From the NCBI RefSeq assembly GCF_036898825.1, contig NZ_JARUND010000002.1, positions 4,154,001 to 4,218,000 of the forward strand: a stretch of DNA of 64,000 nucleotides, given 5' to 3'. A program made the position numbers and the translations under genes. The notes under the pieces are model-generated. The model saw only the letters and a program-made list of their open reading frames with translations, was not told the DNA's origin and made no database searches. Each line of letters starts with the position of its first letter. The stretch's first letter is position 1. This DNA is from Streptomyces sp. B21-083 (lineage in GTDB: Bacteria > Actinomycetota > Actinomycetes > Streptomycetales > Streptomycetaceae). Shown here one piece after another: positions 15,833-26,348 of this stretch.

Positions 15833-18193
15833 GTGTCCGAAGAACCGCCTCGTACGAACGCCTCACGTGGGTCCCCTTCACGCCAGGATCTGGCGATGGC
15901 TCTGTGGAGCGCGATCCGCCGCTCCGAGCAACGGCAGCGCCGCGACCTCGACCGCACAGTGCTGGCGCGGCGGGTCGGTATCTCGCCGAGCAGCCTGTAC
16001 GCCTACCTCAAGGGACGGACACTGCTCCGGTCCACGACGCTCGACAGGTTGCTGGACGAACTGCAGGCCTCGCCGGGAGAGAGACGTGAACTCGCCTCGC
16101 TGCGGGAGGCGGTGGAGCTGACCGACCAGCGGGACCGCGTCACCGACAGTCCCCCGTCCGGGCTCCCCACGCCCCGGCAACTCCCGCCCGTGACACGTGG
16201 CTTCGCCGGGCGGGCCGCCGAACTCCGCACGCTGGACGCCTCGCTCACGGAGGGGGACCCCGGCACGCCGTTCATCGTCGTGATCTACGGAACGGCCGGC
16301 GTCGGGAAGACCACCCTGGCGCTGTACTGGGCGCATCGGCTCAAGGACCGCTACCCGGACGGTCAACTCCACGTGAATCTGCGCGGGTTCGACGCCGATC
16401 AGACCCCTGATCCCGGACAGGCGCTCGACGGCCTGCTGCGAGCGCTGGGCGCGGCACCCGAGTCCGTCCCCTGCGAGGTGGACGCCAAGGCGGCGCTGTT
16501 CCGCAGCTTCCTCGTCGGCCGGCGGATGCTCCTCGTCCTCGACAACGCGCGGTCGGCGGAGTTCGTCCGGCCGCTGCTGCCCGCCGCCGACGACACCCTG
16601 GTGATAGTCACCAGCAGGAACCGGATGGACGGGCTGGCCGTACGGGAGGGAGCCCACCGGCTCGGACTGGGGGTTCTCCCCTACAGGGACGCGCTGGCCC
16701 TGCTGGAACGGCGGCTCGGTGCGCCCCGGCTGGCCGCCGAGGCCTCGGCGGCCGACGAGCTGGTCGAGCTGTGTGCCCGGCTGCCGCTCGCGCTCAGTGT
16801 CTCGGCGACCAAGGTGGGGGCGTCGCTGGAGACGTTCGTCCGCCGGACCCGCGAGGTCCACGACCGGCTGGACGCCCTCGGCTCGCAGGAGCGGGACCTG
16901 GATCTGCGCACGCTGTTCCAGACGTCCTACGCCCTGCTGCCCGAACCCGCGGCCCGGCTGTTCCGTCTGCTCGGTCTGCACGCGGGGCCCGACATCGACG
17001 AGTACGCCTGCGCCGCCCTGCTGGACGACGACATCCCGGCCGCACGCGCGGCGTTGAGCGTGCTGGTCTCGGGGAACCTCGTCGGTGAACTGTCCAGCAC
17101 CCGGTTCGGGTCACACGATCTGCTCCGGGCCTTCGCACGGAGCCTCGCCGACCACATCCCGCCGGACGAGCGGACGGCGGCGATCTCACGCATGCTGGAC
17201 CACTACCTCGGCACGGTCGTCCACGCGGGCCGGCACATCCAGGTGTGCCGTACCGAGGACCTGCCCTGGGCTCCGCCGCCGCGCCGGCTGCCTCCTCTCG
17301 GGGACTACGACGAGGCGATGGGCTGGCTCACGGCCGCTCTTCCCACACTCGGCGCGACGGTCGCCCAGGCCGTGGCCGAGGGGTTCGACTCGCACGCCTG
17401 GCGCCTGGCCTGGGCCGCGGCCGTGTTCCTCCGCCGGACCGGCCGGCGCGCGGACCGCGTTCTCATCCAGCACGCCGGTCTGACCGCGGCCCTCCGGTCG
17501 GGTTCTCCCGCGGTCGTGGCGACCTCGCGGCGACTCCTGGCCGACGCCCTGACCCGCATGGGACAGATCCCCCGGGCCCTGTCCCTGCTGCACGCCTCCC
17601 TCACGACGTGCGCGGAACTCGACGACATCCGCGGGGTCTTCCAGGCCCGTCTCTCGCTGATCCGCGCCCATGAGGCGGCGGGGGCCCCGGCCACGGCACT
17701 TCGGCATGCCGAAGCCGCCTACGGTCTGACCGCCTCGCTGGGCGACAGCCTGGCCCGCGCGGACGCCCTGACCTGCCTGGCGAAGCAGGAACATCACCTG
17801 GGCAGGCACGCGGAAAGCCTCCGCCACGCGCGACGCGCCCTGCGCCTGTACGTACGGATCGGCTATGCCGAGGGCGAGGCCGACATCCGGCGGACCATCG
17901 GCCGGGCGGAACAACGGCTGGGTCGTCCCGAGGAGGCGGTGGCCCACTACGAACGCTCTCTGGAACTGGACCGTCTCCTGGGCGACCGGTTCTGGGAGGC
18001 CCACAAACTCCAGGACCTCGCCGGGGGCCTCGAAGCCGCCGGTGACGCCGGTGCCGCCCGTCTGCACCGTGAGGAGGCGTGGGCGGCTTTCGTCGCCCTC
18101 CGCCACCCCACCGCCGACCTCATCCGTGCCGAACTCGACGGCGCCGGCCCGGACGGCCCCGGGTCCGTCGCGCCGGCTCAGGACAGGTCCTGA
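15833..18193 (+). CDS. XRE-HTH / NB-ARC / TPR STAND regulator
   Basis: 786 residues; GTG at 15833 with a TGGAGA element about 7 nt upstream. Residues 18-60 form an XRE-type helix-turn-helix (VLARRVGISPSSLYAYLKG). An NB-ARC NTPase follows, with Walker A GTAGVGKTT (153-161), Walker B-like MLLVLDNAR and sensor IVTSRNR, and a winged-helix/arm region to about 470. The C-terminal third is TPR-like (repeats beginning SRRLLADALTRMG, ADALTCLAKQEHHLG, ADIRRTIGRAEQRLG and AHYERSLELDRLLG). This layout is that of AfsR-like regulators lacking the OmpR-type DNA-binding domain. It probably senses a ligand through the TPRs and regulates transcription. It may control the adjacent divergent lipid operon. Confidence 0.85.
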   Translation: MSEEPPRTNASRGSPSRQDLAMALWSAIRRSEQRQRRDLDRTVLARRVGISPSSLYAYLKGRTLLRSTTLDRLLDELQASPGERRELASLREAVELTDQRDRVTDSPPSGLPTPRQLPPVTRGFAGRAAELRTLDASLTEGDPGTPFIVVIYGTAGVGKTTLALYWAHRLKDRYPDGQLHVNLRGFDADQTPDPGQALDGLLRALGAAPESVPCEVDAKAALFRSFLVGRRMLLVLDNARSAEFVRPLLPAADDTLVIVTSRNRMDGLAVREGAHRLGLGVLPYRDALALLERRLGAPRLAAEASAADELVELCARLPLALSVSATKVGASLETFVRRTREVHDRLDALGSQERDLDLRTLFQTSYALLPEPAARLFRLLGLHAGPDIDEYACAALLDDDIPAARAALSVLVSGNLVGELSSTRFGSHDLLRAFARSLADHIPPDERTAAISRMLDHYLGTVVHAGRHIQVCRTEDLPWAPPPRRLPPLGDYDEAMGWLTAALPTLGATVAQAVAEGFDSHAWRLAWAAAVFLRRTGRRADRVLIQHAGLTAALRSGSPAVVATSRRLLADALTRMGQIPRALSLLHASLTTCAELDDIRGVFQARLSLIRAHEAAGAPATALRHAEAAYGLTASLGDSLARADALTCLAKQEHHLGRHAESLRHARRALRLYVRIGYAEGEADIRRTIGRAEQRLGRPEEAVAHYERSLELDRLLGDRFWEAHKLQDLAGGLEAAGDAGAARLHREEAWAAFVALRHPTADLIRAELDGAGPDGPGSVAPAQDRS

Positions 18194-19398
18194 ACCAGCA
18201 GGCCCAGGACCTGTTCGGCCACGGTCGCCCAGGTCCGCTCGGCCTCGGCGGCACGGCGCATACGGTCCGCCGTGGCGAACGCCGCGGCCGGGTCGCGCAG
18301 CACCGCGGCGATCTGGTGGCCCCACCGCATCACGTCGTCGGTGTCGTGCAGGGTCACGGGGACCACCGCGCGCGCGGCCTCGGCCGGGGGAAGGATCTCC
18401 CTCAGCAGCATGCCGAGCCCGCTCCTGCCGCTGACCAGAACGGGAGTGCCGGCCACGACCGCCTCCAGGCCCACCAGCCCGAACCCCTCCGCCCGGGACG
18501 GCATGAGCGCGAGTGTGGCCCGTGCCAGGTCCTGGTCCAGCCGTTCGGACTCGGCGCAGAAGGGCCGGACGGTGACGCCGAGCGCGGGATCGGCCGCCCA
18601 GCCGACGACGGCGTCGCGCAGCGCGTCGCAGCCCGCGGGAGAGGCGCCCCGCACGAGCAGTTCGACTTCGGGTTCGGCGTCCCCCCTAAGGCGCAGCGCG
18701 TGTGCCAGAGCACGCGCGCCGAGGTCGACGCCCTTGATCTGCCAGTCCTCCATCCTGCCCATGAGCAGCACCTGAAGCGGGCCGCCCGGGGTGGGGCGCC
18801 GCGTCGGACGTCCCGCACGGTCGAACCCGGGATCGAGACGCAGCGGTTCGGCGCTGCCGGGAAACACCGACAGGTCCCGCTGGAGCCGCTGGTGCAGCCG
18901 GGGCCCGACGGCGGCGGCCCAGGTGGCGCCCCGCGCCAGGTCCAGTTCCAGCCGGGTGCGTGTGTCGGCGCGAAGCCCGGCGTCGTCGTCCCGGCCGGGA
19001 CGCCAGTGCTCCAGCTCGTCCGGCGCCACGTGGACCAGGTGAAGGAGCCTGGCGGACGGGTAGTGGTCCTCCACGCAGCAGCGCGCCGAGGGGCCGGTGA
19101 TGCGGCCGTGGCCGATCACCAGCTGCGGCACGGTGCCGTGCGGCAGCGGGGGCCTGCGGAGCAGACCGGTCTTCGGGTCGTGGCCCGGGACGGCGGCGGC
19201 GACAGCCAGCCGTACCCCCGCGGCGGCGGCCTCCTGCTTCTCGGCGTCCGTCGCCTCGGTGAGGACGCAGTGGACATCGGCTCCGGCACGGGCCAGAGCG
19301 AGACACAGGTCGCGGCTGAGCGTGCTCAGCCCTCCTGCGCCGGAGTGCCATTCGGTGGCGTGGACAAGGACAGTGGGTGCGTTCTTCTCGGTCGGCAT
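18178..19398 (-). CDS. GT4-type (GT-B) glycosyltransferase
   Basis: 406 residues; ATG at 19398. An in-frame upstream extension has no codon bias. The N-terminal half starts VLVHATEWHSGAGGLSTLSRDLCLALA, the usual acceptor-domain opening of GT4 enzymes. The C-terminal half has the donor-domain order VLLMGRMEDWQIKGVDLGARAL, then MPSRAEGFGLVGLEAVVAGTPVLVS, whose Glu-rich EGFGLVGLEA motif contacts the nucleotide sugar. No membrane helix is seen. It overlaps the end of the STAND regulator by 16 bp (convergent) and is divergent from the large STAND gene at 19582. Substrate unknown; glycan or glycolipid synthesis is plausible. Confidence 0.8.
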   Translation of the reverse strand: MPTEKNAPTVLVHATEWHSGAGGLSTLSRDLCLALARAGADVHCVLTEATDAEKQEAAAAGVRLAVAAAVPGHDPKTGLLRRPPLPHGTVPQLVIGHGRITGPSARCCVEDHYPSARLLHLVHVAPDELEHWRPGRDDDAGLRADTRTRLELDLARGATWAAAVGPRLHQRLQRDLSVFPGSAEPLRLDPGFDRAGRPTRRPTPGGPLQVLLMGRMEDWQIKGVDLGARALAHALRLRGDAEPEVELLVRGASPAGCDALRDAVVGWAADPALGVTVRPFCAESERLDQDLARATLALMPSRAEGFGLVGLEAVVAGTPVLVSGRSGLGMLLREILPPAEAARAVVPVTLHDTDDVMRWGHQIAAVLRDPAAAFATADRMRRAAEAERTWATVAEQVLGLLVQDLS

Positions 19399-19581
19399 GA
19401 GTGGTATCCGAGCAAGCCGCCGGCCGTCCGGCATCCGCCTTCCGGGGCTCCCGCCACCCGGATGGGCAAGCGCACGACGCGCCACCTGCGGACGTGCTTT
19501 GCTGGCCTTCCGGAAAGTCTTCCGGGCCGGAAGCCCGACAGCACCGTGACCCGACAGCACCGTGAGGAGACGGCCGACCGG

Positions 19582-22500
19582 ATGGCGGACCACAAGCAGA
19601 AGCTCTTCCAGCAGAGGATCAGGGAGGCCGTCGCGGAGCTCGGCGGTTACGCCTCGGCCGGGAGGAAGGGCGTGGTCTCCAGGAGTACCTGGAGCGACGT
19701 GGCCCACGGCAAGTCCCTGCCGAACGCCGCGCCCACCTGGCAGAACATGCTCGACGTCCTGAGGACACTGCCCGCGCGACGGTTCCACGACGTCGGCTGG
19801 GACAGGCTGTACGAGGAAGCCTGTCGGGAGGCGGGCAAGGAACTCCCGGACGTGAAGCCGCTGCCGGTTCCCGCCGGCCCGGCGGCGACCAGGACTCCCG
19901 CCCGGCTGCACCTCGACCGGGGGCTCGCCTCCGTCCAGGTGTTCGCGCTCCCCCGGATCTCACGGCTGGAGATCGTCTCCGGGAGACTGGCGGAGAGCGA
20001 CGGCCGTCCCCTGCTCCTGATCGGGGAGGGCGGCCTCGGCAAGAGTGTCCTCCTCGCGGAGCTGGCCGGGCATCTGGGCGACACCGTGTCCGGCGCGGTC
20101 GTTCTCGTGCCCTGTGCCCGGATCCCGTCCCATGCCGACCTGACGTCGGCTCAGGCCGCCGACGCCGAGCTCGCGACGGCCGCCGGGCTGCCCGAGGCGA
20201 GCCTGGGCACGTTCGTGAGACGACTGCGTGACGCCTACGGCGAGGTCCACGTTCTCGTCGACACTCTCGACGCGGTGCTGACCGAGGACAGCGCCGCCGC
20301 GCTCACGGACACGCTCGAGGAGGTCGCCGAGCACTCCCGGCTGATCGTCACCTGCCGGACCCGCGAGTACGACGACCTGATCTACGACCCGCTGCGGGGT
20401 GCCCGGTTCGGCGACCGGAGCTGCGACTCGGTCAAGCTGCCCGTCCTGAGACGGGAGGAGATCCTCCAGTGGGCCGGCCACTACGTGCGGAGCCTGGACC
20501 GCGGCGACCATGAGCGGGAGCGTTTCCTCGACCGCCTCTCCGATGTGGTGGCGGCGGCGACCGTCCAGCAGGTCTGCGCGGTACCCCTGCGCCTCGCCCT
20601 GGCGTGCGACCTCTACAGCGCGGAGGACATCGTGCCCTCCGACCTCACCATCACCGGTCTGTACTTCGCCTACTGGGAACGGCGCATCGCCCGCGACCGG
20701 GACGGCCGCCGCACCACCCTCGCGGCAGCGCGCGAGGCAGCCGCGCTCACCCTGGCGCGGGCCCTGCTCGCCGGGAGCACCGACCGGCTGGCACTCCAAG
20801 AGGCCGCCGCCCGCCTGCCGTCCGGAGTGAACGCGCTGCTCAGCGAGGGCGTTCTCCAGCTCCAGGGCGGACGGGTCGGCTTCTTCCACCAGACCTACGC
20901 CGAGTTCGCGATCGCCCTCCTGCTCGCCCGGGAGAGTCTCACCGCGGAACTGGAGGGTCTCGGCAGCCGCCTGGCCGACCACCACTCACCGTTCTGGCCC
21001 GTCGCGCGGCACCTGCTCCAGATGCCCCAGGTGAGCGACGAGCGCTTCGCCGAGCTGAGCGCCGTCGTCCCACTGCTCACGTCGGAGGGCGCCCAGGTCC
21101 AGGTCCTCGCGGCGCTGGCTCGCGAGGACCCGGGCACGCTCGTCGACCTCGCCGCCCGGATCGGCGAGCACGACCGCGCCTTACGGGAAGCTCTGCTGCC
21201 TCTGCTCGGCGACGCACGGGAGAGTTGCGCGGAGGCCGCGCTCCAGATCAGTGTTCCCCTGCTGGAGGAGATCGAGGGCAAGCTGGTCAACCTCGCCGCG
21301 CTGACCGTGGGTTCGCTCCTGGCCCGGACCAACTCGCCGCTGCGGCGGGAACTGTTGATGAAAGCGCTGGAGACCGTCCTGCGGCGTCGTGCGGCCGGCG
21401 AGCACCACTTGCCGCACCACACCTGGGTCCCCCTGCCCCAAGCTCTCATCGGCGGCACGCTCTCCAAAGGGCCCGACCCGCTTGTCGAGCAATGGCTGCT
21501 GGACCGCTACGACAGTCTCGGCGTCCAGGGCCAGGAGGAGATCCTGCGCACGTTCCTGCACCGAGCCCGGACCGGGACCGGTCCGCTGCCGGAGCAGTGG
21601 CGCGTGCTGGCGTCCGTGGCCCTGGCGGCAGAGCTACCGCCAGGACTGTCCGAGAAGGAGGAAGCCGAGTTGCTCGGCCGGTTCTGGGAGTCGCCGGAAG
21701 TCCGGCAGGACCGGGCGTGGAAGCGATGGCAGGACGTCCTGGGTGCCGATCTGCCCGCCCGGTGGCCGCGCGCCCAGATCCGCTTCGTCGCCGAACTGGC
21801 CGACGATCCTCTTGTCCGGACCGAACTGCTGGACGACCTGCTCCACGACGTCCCGACGATCCGGCGCGAACTGCTCAACGTCGCCCGTTTCGTCGCCGAC
21901 CGCGATCCCGAGACGATCGTGGCGAGCCTGCCCCCGCTGCCCCCTGAGCCGTCGCGCGCGGTGGTCGGTGTCATCGCCAAGCTCGCCACCCAGTGCGCGA
22001 AGGGCCTCGCACGGCCGGCACGCGAAGAGCTCATCACGGCCCTCGTCGCCGCGGAGCCGGTGGAGCCGCGCAAGATCTGGCCCTCCGTCATCCAGCTCGC
22101 CGGTGCGGACGTCGACATCCATGACGCGCTTCTCGACCGTTTCGCCCTGCTCGACCAGGACCGCGGCGACACGTGGGAGACCGCCAGGAACAGCGCGCTC
22201 AAGACCTGGTTCGACACGGCACCGACCGAGTTCCTGCGGCAGCGCGCCCCGATCCTGCACAAGCTGCTCCCGGCCGCACAGAAGAACGCACGGATCCGCG
22301 CCACACTGGAGGGAAGGCTCGCACTGCTCGACGACCAGGCCCGCGAACTGCTCGGCCGGACCGTGCTGCACGGAACCGACCCGCTGACGGCCAGCGAGGC
22401 GACAGAGGCGCTGTGCCGGTCCGTGGCGGAGCTGGACCTCATCCTGGGCGTCTCTGAGGCCGACTGGTTCCTCGGCCTGCTCGCCACGCCGCACGCCGGG

Positions 22501-23166
22501 GCCGCCACGGCGATCGTGAAAGTCCTCTCCGACGAGACCCGCCTGCCCGACTCCACGCTCGCGCTCGTGACACCCTCCGGCGGGGCCGTCCTCGTACGGC
22601 AGCGGCTCGAGCAGGCGGTGTCCTCGGGCCGGAGCACGGATCTGCCGACCACCCTGGTCGACCTGCTGGCGCGGATGAACCGGGTGGCGCCCCTCTCACA
22701 GGACGAGAGCCGCCGCGTGCTCGCCGTGGTCATGGGCCCGGCCCTGCGGATCTCGGAGAGTTCCGCTCTCCCGACGGGAAAGACCGCGCAGAACGAACTC
22801 GCCACGGCCTTCGGCTGCTGGGTCACCGCGGTCACCCGGCTCGCCCTGCACAGCCTGCCGGCCGCCGAGGTGGCGGCATCAGTCCGCCTCGTCCTGTCCG
22901 GTTGGGACCCTCGTCAGATCGGCAACCGGGTCGAACGCGACATGGTCACCCTCCTGATCGCCGTGCTCCACCATCACCCGGAGTTCGCCGACTGGCTGGT
23001 CACCGGCCTGTGGTCCGCCTCGGGCCCCGGCACGAAGAGGGCGATCGGCGAGGCCTTCGCGGTCCATGAACGCAGTAGCCCCGGTTACCGCGCCCTCACC
23101 CTGGCCCAGTCTCCCGACTGCCCACCCGATCTGGCCCAGCGCATACGCGCCTGGCTGCGCCAATGA
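19582..23166 (+). CDS. Large STAND (NACHT-like) NTPase with helical-repeat C-terminus and a TTA codon
   Basis: 1194 residues; the ATG at 19582 follows GAGGAGA at 11-nt spacing (a GTG 12 codons upstream is the alternative). Residues about 10-85 resemble a small HTH-like domain (VSRSTWSDVAHGKSLP ... TWQNMLDVLRTL). The NTPase core has Walker A GEGGLGKS (148-155), Walker B VHVLVDTLD (Asp227) and sensor LIVTCRTREY. The remaining 800 or so residues are leucine-rich helices, probably HEAT/TPR-like sensor repeats; no enzymatic effector is recognised. One TTA codon (21181-21183, residue 534) implies dependence on the bldA tRNA. The layout fits signalling or antiviral STAND proteins, but the function is unproven. 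Confidence 0.8.
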   Translation: MADHKQKLFQQRIREAVAELGGYASAGRKGVVSRSTWSDVAHGKSLPNAAPTWQNMLDVLRTLPARRFHDVGWDRLYEEACREAGKELPDVKPLPVPAGPAATRTPARLHLDRGLASVQVFALPRISRLEIVSGRLAESDGRPLLLIGEGGLGKSVLLAELAGHLGDTVSGAVVLVPCARIPSHADLTSAQAADAELATAAGLPEASLGTFVRRLRDAYGEVHVLVDTLDAVLTEDSAAALTDTLEEVAEHSRLIVTCRTREYDDLIYDPLRGARFGDRSCDSVKLPVLRREEILQWAGHYVRSLDRGDHERERFLDRLSDVVAAATVQQVCAVPLRLALACDLYSAEDIVPSDLTITGLYFAYWERRIARDRDGRRTTLAAAREAAALTLARALLAGSTDRLALQEAAARLPSGVNALLSEGVLQLQGGRVGFFHQTYAEFAIALLLARESLTAELEGLGSRLADHHSPFWPVARHLLQMPQVSDERFAELSAVVPLLTSEGAQVQVLAALAREDPGTLVDLAARIGEHDRALREALLPLLGDARESCAEAALQISVPLLEEIEGKLVNLAALTVGSLLARTNSPLRRELLMKALETVLRRRAAGEHHLPHHTWVPLPQALIGGTLSKGPDPLVEQWLLDRYDSLGVQGQEEILRTFLHRARTGTGPLPEQWRVLASVALAAELPPGLSEKEEAELLGRFWESPEVRQDRAWKRWQDVLGADLPARWPRAQIRFVAELADDPLVRTELLDDLLHDVPTIRRELLNVARFVADRDPETIVASLPPLPPEPSRAVVGVIAKLATQCAKGLARPAREELITALVAAEPVEPRKIWPSVIQLAGADVDIHDALLDRFALLDQDRGDTWETARNSALKTWFDTAPTEFLRQRAPILHKLLPAAQKNARIRATLEGRLALLDDQARELLGRTVLHGTDPLTASEATEALCRSVAELDLILGVSEADWFLGLLATPHAGAATAIVKVLSDETRLPDSTLALVTPSGGAVLVRQRLEQAVSSGRSTDLPTTLVDLLARMNRVAPLSQDESRRVLAVVMGPALRISESSALPTGKTAQNELATAFGCWVTAVTRLALHSLPAAEVAASVRLVLSGWDPRQIGNRVERDMVTLLIAVLHHHPEFADWLVTGLWSASGPGTKRAIGEAFAVHERSSPGYRALTLAQSPDCPPDLAQRIRAWLRQ

Positions 23167-23210
23167 GCCCTTTCACCTCGGGAACAACCCCGGACAAACC
23201 CGAACAACGC

Positions 23211-24887
23211 CTACCGCATCCGCGACATCCGGGCCACCGGATTTCCCGCCTCCGGGTTGTCCGTCTCGTACTTCAGGTCGTCGCCGGTCGGCGTGAGCAG
23301 CACCCTGTGCGACCCCGTCGTACACACGTTCCGGTTCGACTTGTCGGCGATCGACGTGACGACGAGCCAGGTCTTCGTGACCTCCTTCAGGTACAGATCG
23401 TCGTCGCAGATGCCGCCGATCTGGTCCGTCTGCCGGAAGGTGCCCAACTTGTCGCCCACGGCGGCCTGTTGGACCGTCACCCGGAACGTCCCCATCGGCA
23501 GCGTCCCGTCGAGGGCGACAGCCGGACCCTCCCAGGTGCCGACGTACGACGCGGGCACCGTCGTCGTGCCGCTCGGTGCCGGACTCAGTTCTGTCTGGCC
23601 GGAGTCCTCGCTCGACGCCGAGCTCGCCGCGGGCCGGCCGGTGTCCTTGCTCCCCGCCGAGTCGTCGTCGGCGCCACCGCCCGGCAGCAGATCGAACAGG
23701 AACGTCGAACCGACCGTCACCACCGCCATCGCACCCGCCACCGCCAATGCCACCGTGCAGCTCAGCTTCCGTCCGCGCCCGTCGGCGGCGGGTGCGGAGG
23801 TCGCCGCCACACTGACGGAGACCTTGCCGGGCACCCGATCGGACGACTCCGGCTCCGCGTCCCGGGGCCCCGGCAGCCCGGGCATCACCGGCGGCGGCCC
23901 GAACTCGCCCGCGCCGAAGCCCGCCCCCGCGACCATCGGCGTACTGAACCCCACCGGCCCGGACCGCGCACCCTCCTGAGCCGCCGCCTCCGCGACTTCC
24001 AGGTTCAGCAGCGCCACCGCGTCCCGGCTGACCCGCTCCACCACCGCCCCCGGCAGCCATCCGCCCGCCACCAGCCGCGCCGCCCCCTCCGGAGCGAGCC
24101 GCCGGGCCACCTCGGCGGGGGCCGGTCGAGCCGAGGGGTCCTTCGCCAGGCAGCCTTCGACGACCTCCCGCAACTCACCGCTCAACCCGTCGAGTTGGGG
24201 CTCCTCGTGCACGACCTTGTAGAGCAGGGCCGCCGAGGAGTCCCCGGGGAAGGGAGATCTGCCGGTCGCCGCGTACGCCAGTACCGCGCCCAGGGAGAAG
24301 ACGTCCGCCGCTCCGGTGACCGGATGGCCGAGGATCTGCTCCGGGGAAATGTAGCCGGGTGAGCCGACCGAGACGCCCGTCGACGTCAGGGACGCCGTGC
24401 CGTCGGTGGCCCGCGCGATGCCGAAGTCGATGAGGAGCGGGCCGTCGAGGGTGAGCAGGACGTTCGAGGGCTTCACGTCCCGGTGGACGAGGTTCAGGGC
24501 GTGCACGGCGGTCAGCGCCTCGGCGAGCCCTGCACCCAGTGCCCGTACGGAATCCAGGGGCAGGGGACCGTCGTTCGTGATCGCCGCCGTCAGCGAGGGG
24601 CCGGCCGCGTACGCCGTCGCCACCCACGGCACCGGGGCGTCCGGGTCCGCGTCCAGGACGGAGGCCGTCCAGGCGCCGCCGACCCGCCGGGCGGCCTCGA
24701 CCTCGCGCCGGAACCGGGCGCGGAACTCCTCGTCGAGCGCGAAGTGCGGGTGCACGATCTTGACCGCGACGGTACGGCCGCCGGTGCTGCGCCCCAGGTA
24801 GACCCGGCCCATCCCGCCCGCGCCGAGCCGCCCGAGCAGCCGGTAGGGCCCCACGACGGCCGACTCACCGACGTCCAGCGGCTGCAT
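23211..24887 (-). CDS. PASTA-less Ser/Thr protein kinase with an extracellular sensor
   Basis: 558 residues; ATG at 24887, chosen over a GTG eight codons upstream. Kinase domain about 13-270: glycine loop LGAGGMGRVYLG, ATP-binding Lys in VAVKIVHP, catalytic HRDVKPSN, DFG in LIDFGIA, and SPGYISPEQI as the APE equivalent. A Pro/Gly-rich juxtamembrane linker is followed by one membrane helix (about 385-408, CTVALAVAGAMAVVTVGSTFLF). An Asp/Ser/Thr-rich spacer and an external beta-rich domain (VGTWEGPAVALDGTLPMGTFRVTV ... DQIGGICDDDLYL) come last. That domain looks lipocalin- or YxeF-like rather than PASTA. It probably senses an envelope ligand. The neighbouring mqnA gene is on the same strand, 66 bp upstream. 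Confidence 0.88.
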   Translation of the reverse strand: MQPLDVGESAVVGPYRLLGRLGAGGMGRVYLGRSTGGRTVAVKIVHPHFALDEEFRARFRREVEAARRVGGAWTASVLDADPDAPVPWVATAYAAGPSLTAAITNDGPLPLDSVRALGAGLAEALTAVHALNLVHRDVKPSNVLLTLDGPLLIDFGIARATDGTASLTSTGVSVGSPGYISPEQILGHPVTGAADVFSLGAVLAYAATGRSPFPGDSSAALLYKVVHEEPQLDGLSGELREVVEGCLAKDPSARPAPAEVARRLAPEGAARLVAGGWLPGAVVERVSRDAVALLNLEVAEAAAQEGARSGPVGFSTPMVAGAGFGAGEFGPPPVMPGLPGPRDAEPESSDRVPGKVSVSVAATSAPAADGRGRKLSCTVALAVAGAMAVVTVGSTFLFDLLPGGGADDDSAGSKDTGRPAASSASSEDSGQTELSPAPSGTTTVPASYVGTWEGPAVALDGTLPMGTFRVTVQQAAVGDKLGTFRQTDQIGGICDDDLYLKEVTKTWLVVTSIADKSNRNVCTTGSHRVLLTPTGDDLKYETDNPEAGNPVARMSRMR

Positions 24888-24953
24888 GACGCCCACCTCT
24901 CCCCCGTACACACCTCATACGCCGGCCCGCGCCCGCCGACGACGAGCAGCAGC

Positions 24954-25811
<858 letters not shown>

Positions 25812-25902
25812 CTAACGGGCCCGGAGTACGGCGGAGCCTCCTGGGGCTGTCAAGGGCGCGCGCCGCCTCTCAAACGTCCGAGTGACGTGATCTTGACCTC
25901 TA

Positions 25903-25930
25903 TTGCATTCCGGTGCCTGCATGCTAGGCT
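25903..25930 (+). promoter_or_regulatory. Candidate promoter of the cold-shock gene with a long 5' leader
   Basis: TTGCAT (25903-25908), a 16-nt spacer, and TAGGCT (25925-25930) fit a Streptomyces housekeeping promoter. Transcription from here would give a leader of about 150 nt before the ATG at 26090. Long structured leaders are typical of cold-shock mRNAs. The stretch is AT-richer than its surroundings. Confidence 0.45.
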
Positions 25931-26089
25931 CGCCGCAAGTTGCAGTTTGGTTTCCCTTGCAGTACAGAGCCTGCGGAGCATGTGACCGCGGGCTCTCGTC
26001 GTATTCAGATGAATGCAGTTGTTTACAAGCTTTTGTTTACACCTTGCAGGTTCTGGAGCAGGGCAACCCTTTGGGCCCAGGGAGGGCTT

Positions 26090-26293
26090 ATGGCTACCGG
26101 AACCGTGAAGTGGTTCAACGCCGAAAAGGGCTTTGGTTTCATCGCCCAAGAAGGCGGCGGCCCGGACGTCTTCGTCCACTACTCCGCGATCAATGCGAGC
26201 GGATTCCGTTCTCTCGAAGAGAACCAGGCGGTTTCCTTCGACGTCACGCAGGGTCCCAAGGGCCCGCAGGCGGAGAACGTCAGCCCGGTCTAA
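26090..26293 (+). CDS. Cold-shock domain protein (CspA/ScoF family)
   Basis: 67 residues; ATG at 26090 with GGAGGG 4-5 nt upstream. One cold-shock OB-fold: [20 protein letters not shown] carries RNP1 (KGFGFI), and DVFVHYSAI carries RNP2. The end is the usual AENVSPV. It binds single-stranded RNA or DNA and acts as an RNA chaperone in the cytoplasm. The gene stands alone, with a long leader upstream and a strong hairpin terminator 55 bp downstream. Confidence 0.95.
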   Translation: MATGTVKWFNAEKGFGFIAQEGGGPDVFVHYSAINASGFRSLEENQAVSFDVTQGPKGPQAENVSPV

Positions 26294-26348
26294 GGTTTCG
26301 GCTCGTCTGAGCCGTATGCCGTGATCCGGAACGTGTGCAGTACCCCAA

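Noticed and set aside
18079..19581. N-terminal extension of the large STAND frame
   Set aside because: It runs antisense through the glycosyltransferase and lacks domain homology, so the ATG at 19582 was taken.
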